64,000 nucleotides of DNA from Hyphomicrobium sp. (GCF_019744875.1 NZ_JAIETU010000002.1:310001-374000); one strand, 5' to 3'. Shown: positions 41,770-51,511, counted from the first letter of the stretch. The notes: generated by a model not told the origin, from the sequence alone. Program-made: numbers and translations.

Positions 41770-42435
41770 ATGACGACGGATCTCTCAAGCTGGACGGGCG
41801 CGCCGCGCCCCGCACGCACGTCCCTGCACGGGCGCTATGCGCGCCTCGAGCAGCTCGAAGCGAGCTTGCACGGCGACGCCCTTTACGCATCGGCGCGGGA
41901 GCCGGGCGCGGACGAGCGTTTCCGTTTTCTGTTCGACGATCTACCCGCCGACCGGGCCGCGTTCGATGCCTGGCTCGCCAAGGCCGCCTCAACACCCGAT
42001 CCGCTCTTCTTCGCTGTGATCGACGCTGCCACCGGGCGGGCGGAAGGCCGCCAGGCCCTCATGCGGATCGAGCCCAAGCACGGCGTGATCGAGATCGGCA
42101 GCATTCTCTGGGGGCCGCGGATCGCGCGCACGCGCGTCGCGACGGAGGCGCTGTTTCTGGCCGCGCGCCACGTGTTCGACGATCTCGGCTATCGCCGCTT
42201 CGAATGGAAATGCGACGACCGCAACGAACCCTCGAAGCGCGCGGCGCTCCGTTTCGGCTTCACGTTCGAGGGCGTGTTCCGCCAGCAAATGGTCGCCAAG
42301 GGGCAGAACCGGGACACGGCCTGGTTCGCGATGCTCGACCGCGACTGGCCGCGCCTCAGAGCGTGCTACGAGGCGTGGCTCGCGCCGGAGAATTTCGACG
42401 CTTCCGGCCAGCAACGCCAGCCGCTCGCGACCTGA
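41770..42435 (+). CDS. GNAT-family N-acetyltransferase, RimJ/RimL type
   Basis: 221 residues. The Acetyltransf_3 pattern is visible: LFFAVIDAATGRAEGRQALM, GVIEIGSILWGPRIARTRVA (acetyl-CoA loop), TEALFLAARHVFDDLGYRRF and KCDDRNEPSKRAALRFGFTF then EGVFRQQMVAKGQNRDTAWF. Family members acetylate protein N-termini or small amines. The gene follows the ligase by 85 bases on the same strand and may be cotranscribed, but no functional link is evident. It converges on the dioxygenase gene. Confidence 0.88.
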   Translation: MTTDLSSWTGAPRPARTSLHGRYARLEQLEASLHGDALYASAREPGADERFRFLFDDLPADRAAFDAWLAKAASTPDPLFFAVIDAATGRAEGRQALMRIEPKHGVIEIGSILWGPRIARTRVATEALFLAARHVFDDLGYRRFEWKCDDRNEPSKRAALRFGFTFEGVFRQQMVAKGQNRDTAWFAMLDRDWPRLRACYEAWLAPENFDASGQQRQPLAT

Positions 42436-42455
42436 CGGCCGCAGACATTCGCCGG

Positions 42456-43328
42456 TCAACCCTCGCTGCCAGGAACGATCGAACCGCGACTGCGGGGCTG
42501 CGCCGGCGCGCCTTCCGGACCGCGCGGTCCTGGGGCGCCGCCGGGCGGTGGCCCCATGCCGGGAGGACCAGGGGGTGGGCCGGGCGGACGTCCGAACCCT
42601 GCGCGCTCAGGCCCCGCGGCACGGTCAACGCCGATCACCAGCGTCGCGACATACGCGTCGGCCTCCTCGCGCAGGCTCACGAAGGAAATGTGGTCTTCGT
42701 CGGCGCGGGCGATGAAGTCCGTGCTGTTGAGCGTGTCGCGCTTGGACGAGCGCGCATTGTAGGGCGCGATGTTGGCGAAGATGTATTCCGCGAGCGCATC
42801 CGGGAAGTACATCTGCCCTGTCAGCATCGATTTCTCGTCGAGCAGCACCTTGAAATGGATGTGCGTGGTGCGGCCGCGATACCAGCCGGGGAAGATCGTC
42901 TTGAATGAGACTTCGCCGGTTGCGCTCGTCGTCTGTGTGCCGCGCAGGAATTTTTCACCCTTGGTCGAGATTTCCCGGTCGTCGCCCTGCCCGTCATAGC
43001 CGGAATACTGGCCAGTCGCGTCACAGTGCCAGACATCTACGCGCGCGGCGGGGATCGGCTGGCAGGTAGCGCCGTCCGTCACCTGGATGAGAAGCCTGAG
43101 CGGCACGCCCGGACGGCCTTCGGTGATATCTTCGCGGACAAGGGCGGGATCGAAATAGAACGGGCCTTCGACCATGCGCGGCGTCATGCGGCAGACGTTC
43201 GCGAGTTGGGGGACGGCGACCGGCCCTGCCGCTTCCGCTGTCGCCGTACGGGCGCTTGCTAACGCCGCGGCGCCGCCCGCGAACCCGGTCAAGGCTGCGC
43301 GCCGCGACACGTTTTTCTCTGCTGTCAT
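42456..43328 (-). CDS. Tat-exported intradiol ring-cleavage dioxygenase with Pro/Gly-rich tail
   Basis: 290 residues from the ATG at 43328; the longer frame runs antisense-free into the thiolase gene and is rejected. A twin-arginine leader (NVSRRAALTGFAGGAAALAS) implies export of a folded metalloprotein. The intradiol core has RMVEGPFYFDPALVREDITE, CQPIPAARVDVWHCDATGQY with YSGYDGQG, and FPGWYRGRTTHIHFKVLLDE, supplying the Tyr and His Fe(III) ligands. The last 40 residues are PPGPPPGPPGMGPPPGGAPG-like, an extended surface tail. Most intradiol enzymes are cytoplasmic; exported members have poorly known substrates. It follows the thiolase gene in the same direction. Confidence 0.86.
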   Translation of the reverse strand: MTAEKNVSRRAALTGFAGGAAALASARTATAEAAGPVAVPQLANVCRMTPRMVEGPFYFDPALVREDITEGRPGVPLRLLIQVTDGATCQPIPAARVDVWHCDATGQYSGYDGQGDDREISTKGEKFLRGTQTTSATGEVSFKTIFPGWYRGRTTHIHFKVLLDEKSMLTGQMYFPDALAEYIFANIAPYNARSSKRDTLNSTDFIARADEDHISFVSLREEADAYVATLVIGVDRAAGPERAGFGRPPGPPPGPPGMGPPPGGAPGPRGPEGAPAQPRSRGSIVPGSEG

Positions 43329-43486
43329 GATTGTCCCCTGTCTGCACGCGTCGCTGTGGCGGCCGTCGATACGGCAACCGCCATCACGGCAGTCAGTCAT
43401 GCCGCGACGATCATGGGCAACAACGCAGCAGGCGGGCAATATCCGGCGCTCGCCGAAATGACCTCGGTGACGCAGGTGCAATTCGG

Positions 43487-44791
43487 CTAGGCGGCAACCC
43501 GGGCTTCGGCGCGGTTGGCGCTTTCGAGGATCGCTGCCACGCCCATGCCGCCCGCCGTACAGACGGAGATCAGGCCGCGACCGCCGTGCTCCGACAGGAG
43601 CTTCGACAGGTTGGCGAGCACGCGCGCGCCGGTCGCGGCGAACGGATGGCCGAACGCCAGCGACGAGCCCTTGACGTTGAGCTTGGCGCGATCGATCGCG
43701 CCGAGCGGGGCGTCCTTGCCGAGGTGCGTCTTGCAGTAGAGCGGATCCTCCCACGCTTTGAGCGTGGCCAGAACCTGGGCCGCGAAGGCTTCGTGGATCT
43801 CGTAGTAGTCGAAATCCTGCAGCGTAAGATGCGCGCGATCGAGCATGCGCGAGACGGCAATCGTCGGCGCCATCAGCAGGCCCTCGCCGGCCGCGAAATT
43901 GTTGGCCGAGCTTTGCGAGTACGTGAGGTACGATTGCAGTGCGAGACCGTGCTTTGCCGCCCATTCCTCGCTACATAGCAGCACGCAGGCCGCGCCGTCC
44001 GTCATCGGCGTCGAGTTTGCTGCCGTCAGCGTGCCCTTGTCGGATTTGTCGAAGGCGGTCTTGAGCGTCGCGAGCTTGTCGAGGCTCATGTCCTCGCGCA
44101 GGTTGTTGTCGCGGAACACGCCGGCGGTCGGCACGATCAGATCGTCCATGTAGCCCGAGCGATAGGCCTCGGCGCCCTTGCGGTGGCTCTCGAAGGCAAA
44201 GCGGTCCTGCTCCTGGCGGCCGATCTTCCATTCACGCGCCATCAGCTCGCAATGCTGGCCCATGGTGAGGCCGGTGCGCGGCTCGGCGACGTTCGGCGGC
44301 TGGGGGGCGAGCTCGCTCGGACTGAAGCCCTTGAACACGCGCACGCGGTCCATTAGCGTTTTCTGCTGGCCGACCTGGATCAGGCGGGTCGAGAATTTCT
44401 TCGAGAACACGATCGGCGCGTCGGACGTCGTGTCGGAGCCGACGGCGATGCCGCATTCGATCTCGCCGGAGGCGATCTTGGCGCCGATCATGGCGGCGGC
44501 CTGCAGGCTCGTGCCGCACGCCTGTTGGAGCGTGATGCCCGGTGTCGAGGGCGCAAGCTTGGTGCCGAGCACCGCCTCACGCGTCAGGTTGAAGTCCTTC
44601 GAGTGGGTGACGACCGCGCCGCCGACGACCTCGTCGATGTGCACGCCCTTGAGCCGGTACTTGTCGACGAGGCCGTTCAGCGCCGCCGTCATCAGATCGA
44701 GATTGGACAGATCGGCATACAGGGTGTTTGAGCGGCAGAACGGCGTGCGCACGCCGCCTACGATGCCGATCCGCCGCAAAGTTCCAGCCAT
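43487..44791 (-). CDS. fadI: Acetyl-CoA acyltransferase (FadI/FadA-type thiolase)
   Basis: 434 residues from the ATG at 44791, because MAGTLRRIGIVGGVRTPFCR is the family start; the longer frame is not thiolase-like. The nucleophile is in TLQQACGTSLQAAAMIGAKI, the catalytic histidine in LAFGHPFAATGARVLANLSK and the second cysteine in ISVCTAGGMGVAAI. It performs the thiolytic step of fatty acid beta-oxidation. It lies 43 bases after the multifunctional hydratase/dehydrogenase gene, forming a fadE-fadJ-fadI operon. Confidence 0.92.
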   Translation of the reverse strand: MAGTLRRIGIVGGVRTPFCRSNTLYADLSNLDLMTAALNGLVDKYRLKGVHIDEVVGGAVVTHSKDFNLTREAVLGTKLAPSTPGITLQQACGTSLQAAAMIGAKIASGEIECGIAVGSDTTSDAPIVFSKKFSTRLIQVGQQKTLMDRVRVFKGFSPSELAPQPPNVAEPRTGLTMGQHCELMAREWKIGRQEQDRFAFESHRKGAEAYRSGYMDDLIVPTAGVFRDNNLREDMSLDKLATLKTAFDKSDKGTLTAANSTPMTDGAACVLLCSEEWAAKHGLALQSYLTYSQSSANNFAAGEGLLMAPTIAVSRMLDRAHLTLQDFDYYEIHEAFAAQVLATLKAWEDPLYCKTHLGKDAPLGAIDRAKLNVKGSSLAFGHPFAATGARVLANLSKLLSEHGGRGLISVCTAGGMGVAAILESANRAEARVAA

Positions 44792-44834
44792 GCTTGTCTC
44801 TCCTCTGTCCGCCCGCGCAGCGCGAGCGCGACTG

Positions 44835-46859
44835 CTATTCCGCCGCTTCGCGCGTTGCCGCGCTCTGGTTCTGCTCGCTCGCCTTGAAGTGCAGGGGCCC
44901 GCCCCGGAAGGGCGCAAAGCCGGTGCCGAATATGACGCCGGCATCGACCAGATCCGCGCTTTCCACCACGCCGTCGTCGAGGGCGCGCTGCGATTCCCGG
45001 ATCAGGGGTTCGACCAGCTCGCGGCCGAGCCGTTCGAGCTCGATCGCCGAATAAGTTTTTTCCGCTTTCTCGGGCTTGCCGTCCTTCCAGACGTAGAAGC
45101 CCTCGCCCGTCTTCTTTCCGAGTTTCTTCGAGTCCACGAGGCGCTGCAGCATGGAGCCCTCCGGCGACAGGCCGAGGATGCGCCCGACGTGCGCGCAGAC
45201 ATCCAGGCCGACGTTGTCGGACAGCTCGATGGGGCCCATCGGCATGCCGAAAGCGCGGGCGGCTTCGTCGATCTTTTCCTTCTCCTCGCCCTTTTCCAGA
45301 CGCGCCATCGCTTCCATCATGTAGGGCGCGAGCACGCGGTTGACGAGGAAGCCCGGGACGCTCTTGGTCACGAGTGGGAACTTGCCGATGGCGGTGACGA
45401 AGGTTGCACCCTTCTTCACCTCGTCCTCGCGGCTTTGCGCCCCGCGCACGACCTCGACGAGCGGCATCTGAGCCACGGGATTGAAGAAGTGGATGCCGAT
45501 CAGGCGGCCGGGATCCTTGAGCGGGGCGGCGATGGCCTCGATCTCGAGCGACGACGTGTTGGTGGCCAGCACGGCGCCCGGCTTGATCACGCCCTCAAGC
45601 TCCGCAAACAGCTTCTGCTTGACGTCGAGACGTTCGACGATGGCCTCGATGATGATGTCGGCGCGCGACGCGCCGGCGCCCGTGGGATCGGCGATCAGGC
45701 GCGCCTTCGCGGCCGCCTTCTCGGCTTTGGTCTTGAACTTGCGCGAGAACAGTTTGCTCTGTGCCTTGATGCCCTTTTCGATGACCTCAGGAGAGAGATC
45801 CTGAAGGGTCGCCTCCATGCCCGAGGCGACGCACCAGCCGGCGATGTCGGCGCCCATCGTGCCTGCGCCGATGACGTGCACGCGCAGCGGCTTCCACTTC
45901 TGGTCTTTCGGGGCCTGCGCCTTGAGCAGCTCGGACAGCTTGAAGACGCGGCGCAGATTGCGCGACGTGTCCGAAATCAGCAGCGGCGCGAAGTAGCGCG
46001 TTTCCGCCGCCTTCATCGCGTCGAGGTCGCCGCCGTGCAGCTCGAACAGATCGATCAGCCGGAAGGGCGCGGGATAGTGCGCCTCGCGCGCCTTCTTCTT
46101 GGTCTCGTCGCGCATTTTCTTGGCGAGCAGCGCGCGGGCGGGCCAGCGCGTCAGCAGTGATTGGGCGAGACCTGCGGGCTTCGACTTGCGCTTTTTCTGC
46201 ACGGCGCGGCGCGCGGCCCAGCGGAGCGCGCTGCGGCTGGCGACCAGTTCATCGACGAGACCTAGGGCGCGCGCACGCGAGGCGCCGATCATGGAGCCCG
46301 TCAGCATCGCCTGCATGGCGGCCACGGGGCCGGCCTGGCGGATCGAGCGGGCGGTGCCGTGCCAGCCTGGGAAAATGCCGAGCTTGACCTCGGGGAAGCC
46401 GACCTTGGTCGAAGGATCACGGGTCGCGATACGATAGTGGCAGGCGAGGATCAGCTCGAAGCCGCCGCCGACGCAGACGCCGTGGATGCCAGCGACGACC
46501 GGGATCGACAGGCGCTCGATGCGGTCGAACAGCGCCAGCACCATGCCGAGGCGGTCGAGCACCTGGGCTTCCGTGTCGAAGCTGTCGAACTCGTTGATGT
46601 CGGCGCCGACGATGAAGCCCTTCTCCTTGCCGGAGAGGATGACGAGGCCGCACATGGTGCGACGGCGCGCGCCTTCCTCGGCCCAATCGATGATCGCCGA
46701 CAGCTCCTGCAGGGGCCGCGTGCCGAGCGCATTGGCGCTTGCGCCCTCGCGGTCGAAGATGGCCCAGCCGATCCCCTCCTGATCGACCGAGAAATGCCAG
46801 TCGCGAAACGCGAGGGTGCTCGCGGGCGCGTCTTCCGTTCTCTCGCCGTCGTCGGACAT
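44835..46859 (-). CDS. fadJ: FadJ-like enoyl-CoA hydratase / 3-hydroxyacyl-CoA dehydrogenase
   Basis: 674 residues, two-domain fusion. The N-terminal crotonase domain has GLVILSGKEKGFIVGADINE, PVVAGIHGVCVGGGFELILA and KVGFPEVKLGIFPGWHGTAR. The NAD-binding domain begins LRVHVIGAGTMGADIAGWCV, and the dehydrogenase signature is LIGIHFFNPVAQMPLVEVVR with GFLVNRVLAPYMMEAMARLE. It hydrates enoyl-CoA and oxidises the hydroxyacyl-CoA. It sits between fadE (14 bases) and the thiolase gene in one minus-strand transcript. Confidence 0.93.
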   Translation of the reverse strand: MSDDGERTEDAPASTLAFRDWHFSVDQEGIGWAIFDREGASANALGTRPLQELSAIIDWAEEGARRRTMCGLVILSGKEKGFIVGADINEFDSFDTEAQVLDRLGMVLALFDRIERLSIPVVAGIHGVCVGGGFELILACHYRIATRDPSTKVGFPEVKLGIFPGWHGTARSIRQAGPVAAMQAMLTGSMIGASRARALGLVDELVASRSALRWAARRAVQKKRKSKPAGLAQSLLTRWPARALLAKKMRDETKKKAREAHYPAPFRLIDLFELHGGDLDAMKAAETRYFAPLLISDTSRNLRRVFKLSELLKAQAPKDQKWKPLRVHVIGAGTMGADIAGWCVASGMEATLQDLSPEVIEKGIKAQSKLFSRKFKTKAEKAAAKARLIADPTGAGASRADIIIEAIVERLDVKQKLFAELEGVIKPGAVLATNTSSLEIEAIAAPLKDPGRLIGIHFFNPVAQMPLVEVVRGAQSREDEVKKGATFVTAIGKFPLVTKSVPGFLVNRVLAPYMMEAMARLEKGEEKEKIDEAARAFGMPMGPIELSDNVGLDVCAHVGRILGLSPEGSMLQRLVDSKKLGKKTGEGFYVWKDGKPEKAEKTYSAIELERLGRELVEPLIRESQRALDDGVVESADLVDAGVIFGTGFAPFRGGPLHFKASEQNQSAATREAAE

Positions 46860-46873
46860 CGGGTGAACTCCTG

Positions 46874-49396
46874 TTACATCTGTTTTTCCGCATCGGCCGG
46901 AAGGCCGCGCGAGTTGTGTCCAAGGATCGAAGCCGCCTTGCGATAGTTTGGCTCCAATTCCTCGGGCGCGAAATGATCGACCGCAATGACGCGGGCCGTC
47001 AACGTCTCGACCTCGCGCAGCATCAACGCTTCGCTTTCGGTGATCGATCCTGCCTCAGCCGCGGCGGCAATCCAATCGATGCCGTGGAAGCGGCGAACGG
47101 TCCCGGACCGGATGGCGCGTTCAAGCTTCTTTTCGGCTTCCTCGGCGGCGACGACCTTTTTCAGCGTCACTTCGAGCAGGCCGGTCGCATCGCCCGGATC
47201 GTTCGAGATGTAGATGTCGCGCGTGAGGCGGTCGCGCACGGGACCGGGCTCGGTCACGAGGCGCACGATCCGCGAGCCCAGCGCGTCGGGAGCCGGATAG
47301 TAGTGGCGGCCGAACGGGAACACGAGGGTGCGGAGCAGGACGCGCACGGCCGGGTTGGGGAAGTTCTCGACTGTGCCGCGAAGCGCTTCCTCGAAGCGAT
47401 GCAGGCCGTTCGCGGCGGCGAAAGCGACGATGGCGCGATCCGGTTCGGGTCGCCCGTCATCTTCGAAGCGCTTGAGCACGCAGCACAGGAGGTAGATCTC
47501 GGAGAGCGCATCGGCGAGGCGCCCGGTGATCTTCTGTTTCACCTTGAGGCCGCCGCCGAGGGTCGCGACCGTGAGATCGGCGACGAGGGCGAAGTTGCGC
47601 GATGCGCGCGAGAGCTGGCGATAGATGGTTTCAAGACCGTCGGCGCGATCCGGCACCTCGCCGAACAGCCCAAGCGTGATGTTGTGGAAGAAGGCGCCCG
47701 CGACGTTCGAGATCGAGAACGAGATGTGGCCGAGCAGCGCGTCTTCGAAGGCGGCGAGGCCGCGCTTGGTGTCCGTGTCCTGGACGGCCTGCACTTCCTT
47801 GTACAAATAGGGATGCGATCGCAGCGCGCCTTGAGCGAACGTGATCAGCGTGCGAGTCAGAATGTTTGCGCCTTCCACCGTGATGCCGACGGGGACGAGC
47901 TGATAGGCCGATTGCAGGTAGTTGGATGGGCCGTCGCAGATGGCGCGACCGCCGTGGATGTCGAAGGCATCGTTGACGGCGCGGCGCAGCTTCTCGGTCG
48001 TCTGGTACTTCATCAGCGCCGAAATGACGGACGGGCGCTCGCCGCGCGAGACCATGGCGGCCGTGACGGCGCGGGCGGCTTCGTTGACGTAGGCGGTTTC
48101 AACAAGACGAGCGAGCGGCTCGTCAACGCCTTCCATCCGCGCGATGGGCAGGCCGAACTGGCGGCGAATGCGGGCGTACGCGGTCGTGACGCGCAGCATG
48201 GCTTTGGCGCCTGCAGTCGCGGATGAGGGCAGCGAAATCGCGCGTCCCGCCGACAGGCACTCCATCAGCATGCGCCAGCCGCCGCCGACCATGGCCTGGC
48301 CGCCGATCACCCACTCCATGGGAATGAAGACGTCCGTGCCCCAGTTGGGGCCGTTCGGGAAGGCCGCGCCCGAGGGCAGATGGCGCCGGCCGATGTTCAC
48401 GCCCGGATGCTTCGCCGGGATGAGGGCCACGGTGATGCCGATGTCCTCGGTGTCGCCGATGATCTTGTCGGGATCGAACAGGCGGAACGCGAGGCCGACC
48501 AGCGTCGCTTCGGGCCCGAGGGTGATGTAGCGCTTGTCCCACGACAGGCGGATGCCGACGACCTCACGGCCCTCGTGCTCGCCCTTCGTGACATAGCCGA
48601 TGTCGCGCATGGTGGCGGCGTCGGAGCCGGACGTTGGCCCCGTCAGCGAGAAGCAGGGTACTTCGAGGCCCTGCGCCAAGCGCGGCAGGAAATGGTGCTT
48701 CTGTTCGTCGGTGCCGTACTTCTCGATCAGCTCACCGGGCCCGAGCGAATTCGGGACCATCACGATGGTGACGACGTCGGGCGAACGGGAGGCGATCTTA
48801 CCCAGGATCAGCGACTGGGCCTGGGCGGAAAACCCGAGACCGCCGTGCTCCTTCGAGATCAGCATGCCAAGGAAGCCATGCGCCTTCACGAAATCCCAGA
48901 TCTCGACCGGCATGCGGCGCTCCGCGTGGCGGATCTGCCAGTGGTCGATCATGGCGCAGAGCTGCTCGGTCGGACCGTCGAGGAAAGCGCGCTCCTCGGG
49001 CGAGAGCACGATCGGGGGGATGGCGCGCAGCTTCTGCCAGTCCGGCGTGCCCGAAAAGATCTCGGCATCGAAGCCGACGGTGCCCGCGTCGAGCGCCTGC
49101 TGCTCGGTGTCCGAGACCTTGGGCAGGATGTTGCGGACGAGCTTGAAGGCGGGCCGGACCAGAACCTTGCGGCGCACGTCCGCGATTGAAAGTGCTGCCA
49201 GCCCGGCGAGGCCAAGCCAAACCAGAAAGCCGAGGAAACCGAAGTGCGGCGCATGCAGCGCGCCGTGGAACGCCCCGCACTGCCAGGCCAGGGCCACAAG
49301 TCCGAGGCCCGCTGCCCATTGCCAGGGAGAGGCCCGCCAGATACCGAGCGCAACCGCGACCGCGATCAAAGTGATCAGAAGCAGGATCAACGCCAT
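46874..49396 (-). CDS. fadE: FadE-type acyl-CoA dehydrogenase
   Basis: 840 residues, long form as in E. coli FadE. N-terminal membrane helices (LILLLITLIAVAVALGIWRA and FGFLGFLVWLGLAGLAALSI) anchor it. The dehydrogenase core has KEHGGLGFSAQAQSLILGKI, CFSLTGPTSGSDAATMRDIG (FAD/substrate loop), WVIGGQAMVGGGWRMLMECL and FDIHGGRAICDGPSNYLQSA. It carries out the first oxidation of fatty acyl-CoA and passes electrons to electron-transfer flavoprotein. First gene of the beta-oxidation operon. Confidence 0.93.
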   Translation of the reverse strand: MALILLLITLIAVAVALGIWRASPWQWAAGLGLVALAWQCGAFHGALHAPHFGFLGFLVWLGLAGLAALSIADVRRKVLVRPAFKLVRNILPKVSDTEQQALDAGTVGFDAEIFSGTPDWQKLRAIPPIVLSPEERAFLDGPTEQLCAMIDHWQIRHAERRMPVEIWDFVKAHGFLGMLISKEHGGLGFSAQAQSLILGKIASRSPDVVTIVMVPNSLGPGELIEKYGTDEQKHHFLPRLAQGLEVPCFSLTGPTSGSDAATMRDIGYVTKGEHEGREVVGIRLSWDKRYITLGPEATLVGLAFRLFDPDKIIGDTEDIGITVALIPAKHPGVNIGRRHLPSGAAFPNGPNWGTDVFIPMEWVIGGQAMVGGGWRMLMECLSAGRAISLPSSATAGAKAMLRVTTAYARIRRQFGLPIARMEGVDEPLARLVETAYVNEAARAVTAAMVSRGERPSVISALMKYQTTEKLRRAVNDAFDIHGGRAICDGPSNYLQSAYQLVPVGITVEGANILTRTLITFAQGALRSHPYLYKEVQAVQDTDTKRGLAAFEDALLGHISFSISNVAGAFFHNITLGLFGEVPDRADGLETIYRQLSRASRNFALVADLTVATLGGGLKVKQKITGRLADALSEIYLLCCVLKRFEDDGRPEPDRAIVAFAAANGLHRFEEALRGTVENFPNPAVRVLLRTLVFPFGRHYYPAPDALGSRIVRLVTEPGPVRDRLTRDIYISNDPGDATGLLEVTLKKVVAAEEAEKKLERAIRSGTVRRFHGIDWIAAAAEAGSITESEALMLREVETLTARVIAVDHFAPEELEPNYRKAASILGHNSRGLPADAEKQM

Positions 49397-49700
49397 CGGG
49401 GGCTCCGCTCTTTGGTCTGTCGCGCCTCAGGAGCGGTCTACGCCCTGGGGGCGCGTCCCACTTTCATCAGGCTCGATCAACAACGCCTGGCGCAGGCCGC
49501 TCAGAGTTGCTGAGACTACCTCGCCATCGATACGACGCTTCCGCTTCACACGCAAAAACGCGCGTCGAGCCGATATGGTAAGCGAAGAGTATAAAGCGTT
49601 CCTCTCCGCCACAATGAATTCGTGGAAATCTTTGTCTTTACTGAGCGTTAACGTTGTATCTTCCGGCCGCGACTGAAATGAGAGCGACCCGCGGCGGCTG
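49397..49700. other. Intergenic region upstream of fadE
   Basis: About 300 bases separate the fadE start from the stop of the sulfide dehydrogenase flavoprotein gene, both on the minus strand. The region must carry the fadE promoter. It is A+T-richer near 49560-49670, and a short CGTTAACG palindrome occurs around 49646, too short to call. No gene is supported. Confidence 0.4.
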
Positions 49701-51032
49701 TTAACCGCGTCCTGCCTCAGGATGCTTGCCCGTGGCGGAGGCCGACTTGGCGAACATGTCGGCGGTCAGCGTCTCGTACCAGGCGAGGCTCTCCTCGTAG
49801 TTCTCCTTGCGCAGCTCTGCCGTCTCGCCGGGCTGCGAGATGAAGGGATCCTTGGCGACCAGGATGTGCTTGCCCTTGGCGTCGCCCGGCGCGTAGTCGG
49901 CGCCGATCTTGACGCTGTCGCCCGGCGAGAGCATCGACCAGCAGGTGTTGCGGTAGGCGGCCGGCGGGCGCTCGGCCCCTGTGAGATCGGCCAGCACGTG
50001 CCCCGCGACGGCGCGCGCCTGGTTGTTGGCAGAATACGCTGACTTGGGCATGTCGGCGGCAATGGTTGCGTCGCCCACGACGTAGACGTTTTCGATTTTC
50101 GCCGATTGGAAGCTTTCCGGCTTGATCGGGCACCAGTCGCCTTCGGCCAGGCCGCTCGACAGCGCGATCGCGCCCGCCGTCTGGTCGGGAATGATGTTGG
50201 CGACCGCCGCCTTGAACGTCTCGCCCGACTTCGTCACCACCTCGCCCGTCTTGGGATCGACGCGCACAACGCTCATGTCGTCGATGTCGTTGGTGAGGCG
50301 CAGCTCGATGACGTTCTTGTAGTACTTGGCGAACGCCTCCTCGAAGACGGCCTGTTTGGAAAACGACATCTTGGGATCGAGGATGACGAGCTTGCTCTTC
50401 GGCTTTTCGCGCTGGAGGTAGTTGGCGATCAGGCAGGCGCGCTCGTAGGGGCCCGGCGGGCATCGATAGGGATTGCGCGGGGCGGCGATGACGACGAGGC
50501 CGCCGTTCTCCATGTCGTCGAGGCGTTCGCGCAGCAGCTTCGCCTGACGTCCGCCCGACCAGGCGTGGGGCATGAAATAGCTGGCGGCTTCGCTGTAGCC
50601 TTCGATGGCGCCATACTTGAAGCCGATGCCGGGCGCGACGACGAGCCGGTCATAGGGGATGGCTGCGCCCTTCTCGATCGATACCTCGCGCTTTGCGGCA
50701 TCGAATCCGGTGGCGCGGGCATGCACGACCTTAATACCGATGGCGGCCAGTCCGTCGTAGGTGTTGGTGATACGCGAGACCGGCAGGAAGCCGCCGATGA
50801 AATGGTTGGAGTAGAAGCACGACGTATAGTGCGTCTGCGGCTCGATGAGCGTGACGTCGAGATCCGGCACGGCGCGCTTGATCGTGACGGCGACCGTCGC
50901 GCCCGCCGGGCCACCGCCGATGATGACGACGCGGGCCTTCGCGGCGGCGCGCGCCGACCGCGCGAGCGCGCTAAGCGAGAGCGGCACGGCTGCTAGTGCG
51001 AGCGCGAACTGGCGCCGGTCGATCTGGCTCAT
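49701..51032 (-). CDS. soxF: Flavocytochrome c sulfide dehydrogenase flavoprotein subunit (SoxF/FccB)
   Basis: 443 residues with a twin-arginine-like leader (QIDRRQFALALAAVPLSLSA) for periplasmic export. The FAD-binding start is ARVVIIGGGPAGATVAVTIK. THYTSCFYSNHFIGGFLPVS contains the cysteine that carries covalent FAD in this family. Redox cysteines are in NPYRCPPGPYERACLIANYL and AYRNTCWSML. NVYVVGDATIAADMPKSAYS is the second FAD motif. It oxidises sulfide or polysulfide and needs a haem partner (FccA/SoxE), which is not adjacent. The start overlaps the thioredoxin gene by four bases. Confidence 0.9.
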   Translation of the reverse strand: MSQIDRRQFALALAAVPLSLSALARSARAAAKARVVIIGGGPAGATVAVTIKRAVPDLDVTLIEPQTHYTSCFYSNHFIGGFLPVSRITNTYDGLAAIGIKVVHARATGFDAAKREVSIEKGAAIPYDRLVVAPGIGFKYGAIEGYSEAASYFMPHAWSGGRQAKLLRERLDDMENGGLVVIAAPRNPYRCPPGPYERACLIANYLQREKPKSKLVILDPKMSFSKQAVFEEAFAKYYKNVIELRLTNDIDDMSVVRVDPKTGEVVTKSGETFKAAVANIIPDQTAGAIALSSGLAEGDWCPIKPESFQSAKIENVYVVGDATIAADMPKSAYSANNQARAVAGHVLADLTGAERPPAAYRNTCWSMLSPGDSVKIGADYAPGDAKGKHILVAKDPFISQPGETAELRKENYEESLAWYETLTADMFAKSASATGKHPEAGRG

Positions 51033-51511
51033 GGCGCACTGATCTCCTTGGTCCCGAAACCTGGAAAATACCCGGCTGCGGACAGCAACGGCCGCAGCTC
51101 CTCGTAGAAGTAGTCCGCGCCGGGATAGCCGGTCACGCGTCCGAGCTCTTCGCCGGACCGCATCAGAATGAATGTCGGCGTGTAGACGACCGGCGCGAGC
51201 CCCTTGAGATCGGGGGCGCCACGGCGCACGCGCTTCAACGGCGCGAAGCGGCCTTCATCGGTTTTGGGGTAGCCGCGCCCGATTTCGGCATGCCACTTCT
51301 GGCAGAACCGGCACCCGGGCTCTTCCACCATGACGAGGCGGATGGGGGATGCGGCATGGGACGGGAGAGAGGCCGCGGCATTGAGCGCGATCGCACAGGC
51401 CACGAACGCGCCGGCCGCGCACACGGCGGACGCCAGCACGAGCAGAATTCCAGTGAGCCAGCCGCGGCTTGCGCGCGGCGCCAAGTCGGCTCCGACGTGA
51501 TCGAGGGCCAT
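51029..51511 (-). CDS. SoxS-like periplasmic thioredoxin-fold protein
   Basis: 160 residues from the ATG at 51511 (GAAGGTG upstream); a GTG three codons earlier is also in frame. One membrane helix (LTGILLVLASAVCAAGAFVA) exposes the rest to the periplasm. The active site EEPGCRFCQKWHAEIGRGYP is a C-x-x-C in a thioredoxin fold ending in TPTFILMRSGEELGRVTGYP. SoxS and SoxW reduce Sox carriers such as SoxY and keep them active. It is divergent from soxYZ with about 130 bases between, and coupled to the flavoprotein gene. Confidence 0.84.
   Translation of the reverse strand: MALDHVGADLAPRASRGWLTGILLVLASAVCAAGAFVACAIALNAAASLPSHAASPIRLVMVEEPGCRFCQKWHAEIGRGYPKTDEGRFAPLKRVRRGAPDLKGLAPVVYTPTFILMRSGEELGRVTGYPGADYFYEELRPLLSAAGYFPGFGTKEISAP

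Noticed and set aside
43329-43964. N-terminal extension of the intradiol dioxygenase frame
   Set aside because: This part lies over the thiolase coding region in another frame and has arginine-rich shadow composition; the Tat leader starts at 43328.
49640-49660. CGTTAACG palindrome upstream of fadE as a FadR-type operator
   Set aside because: Eight bases is too short to separate from chance, and no regulator gene is adjacent.
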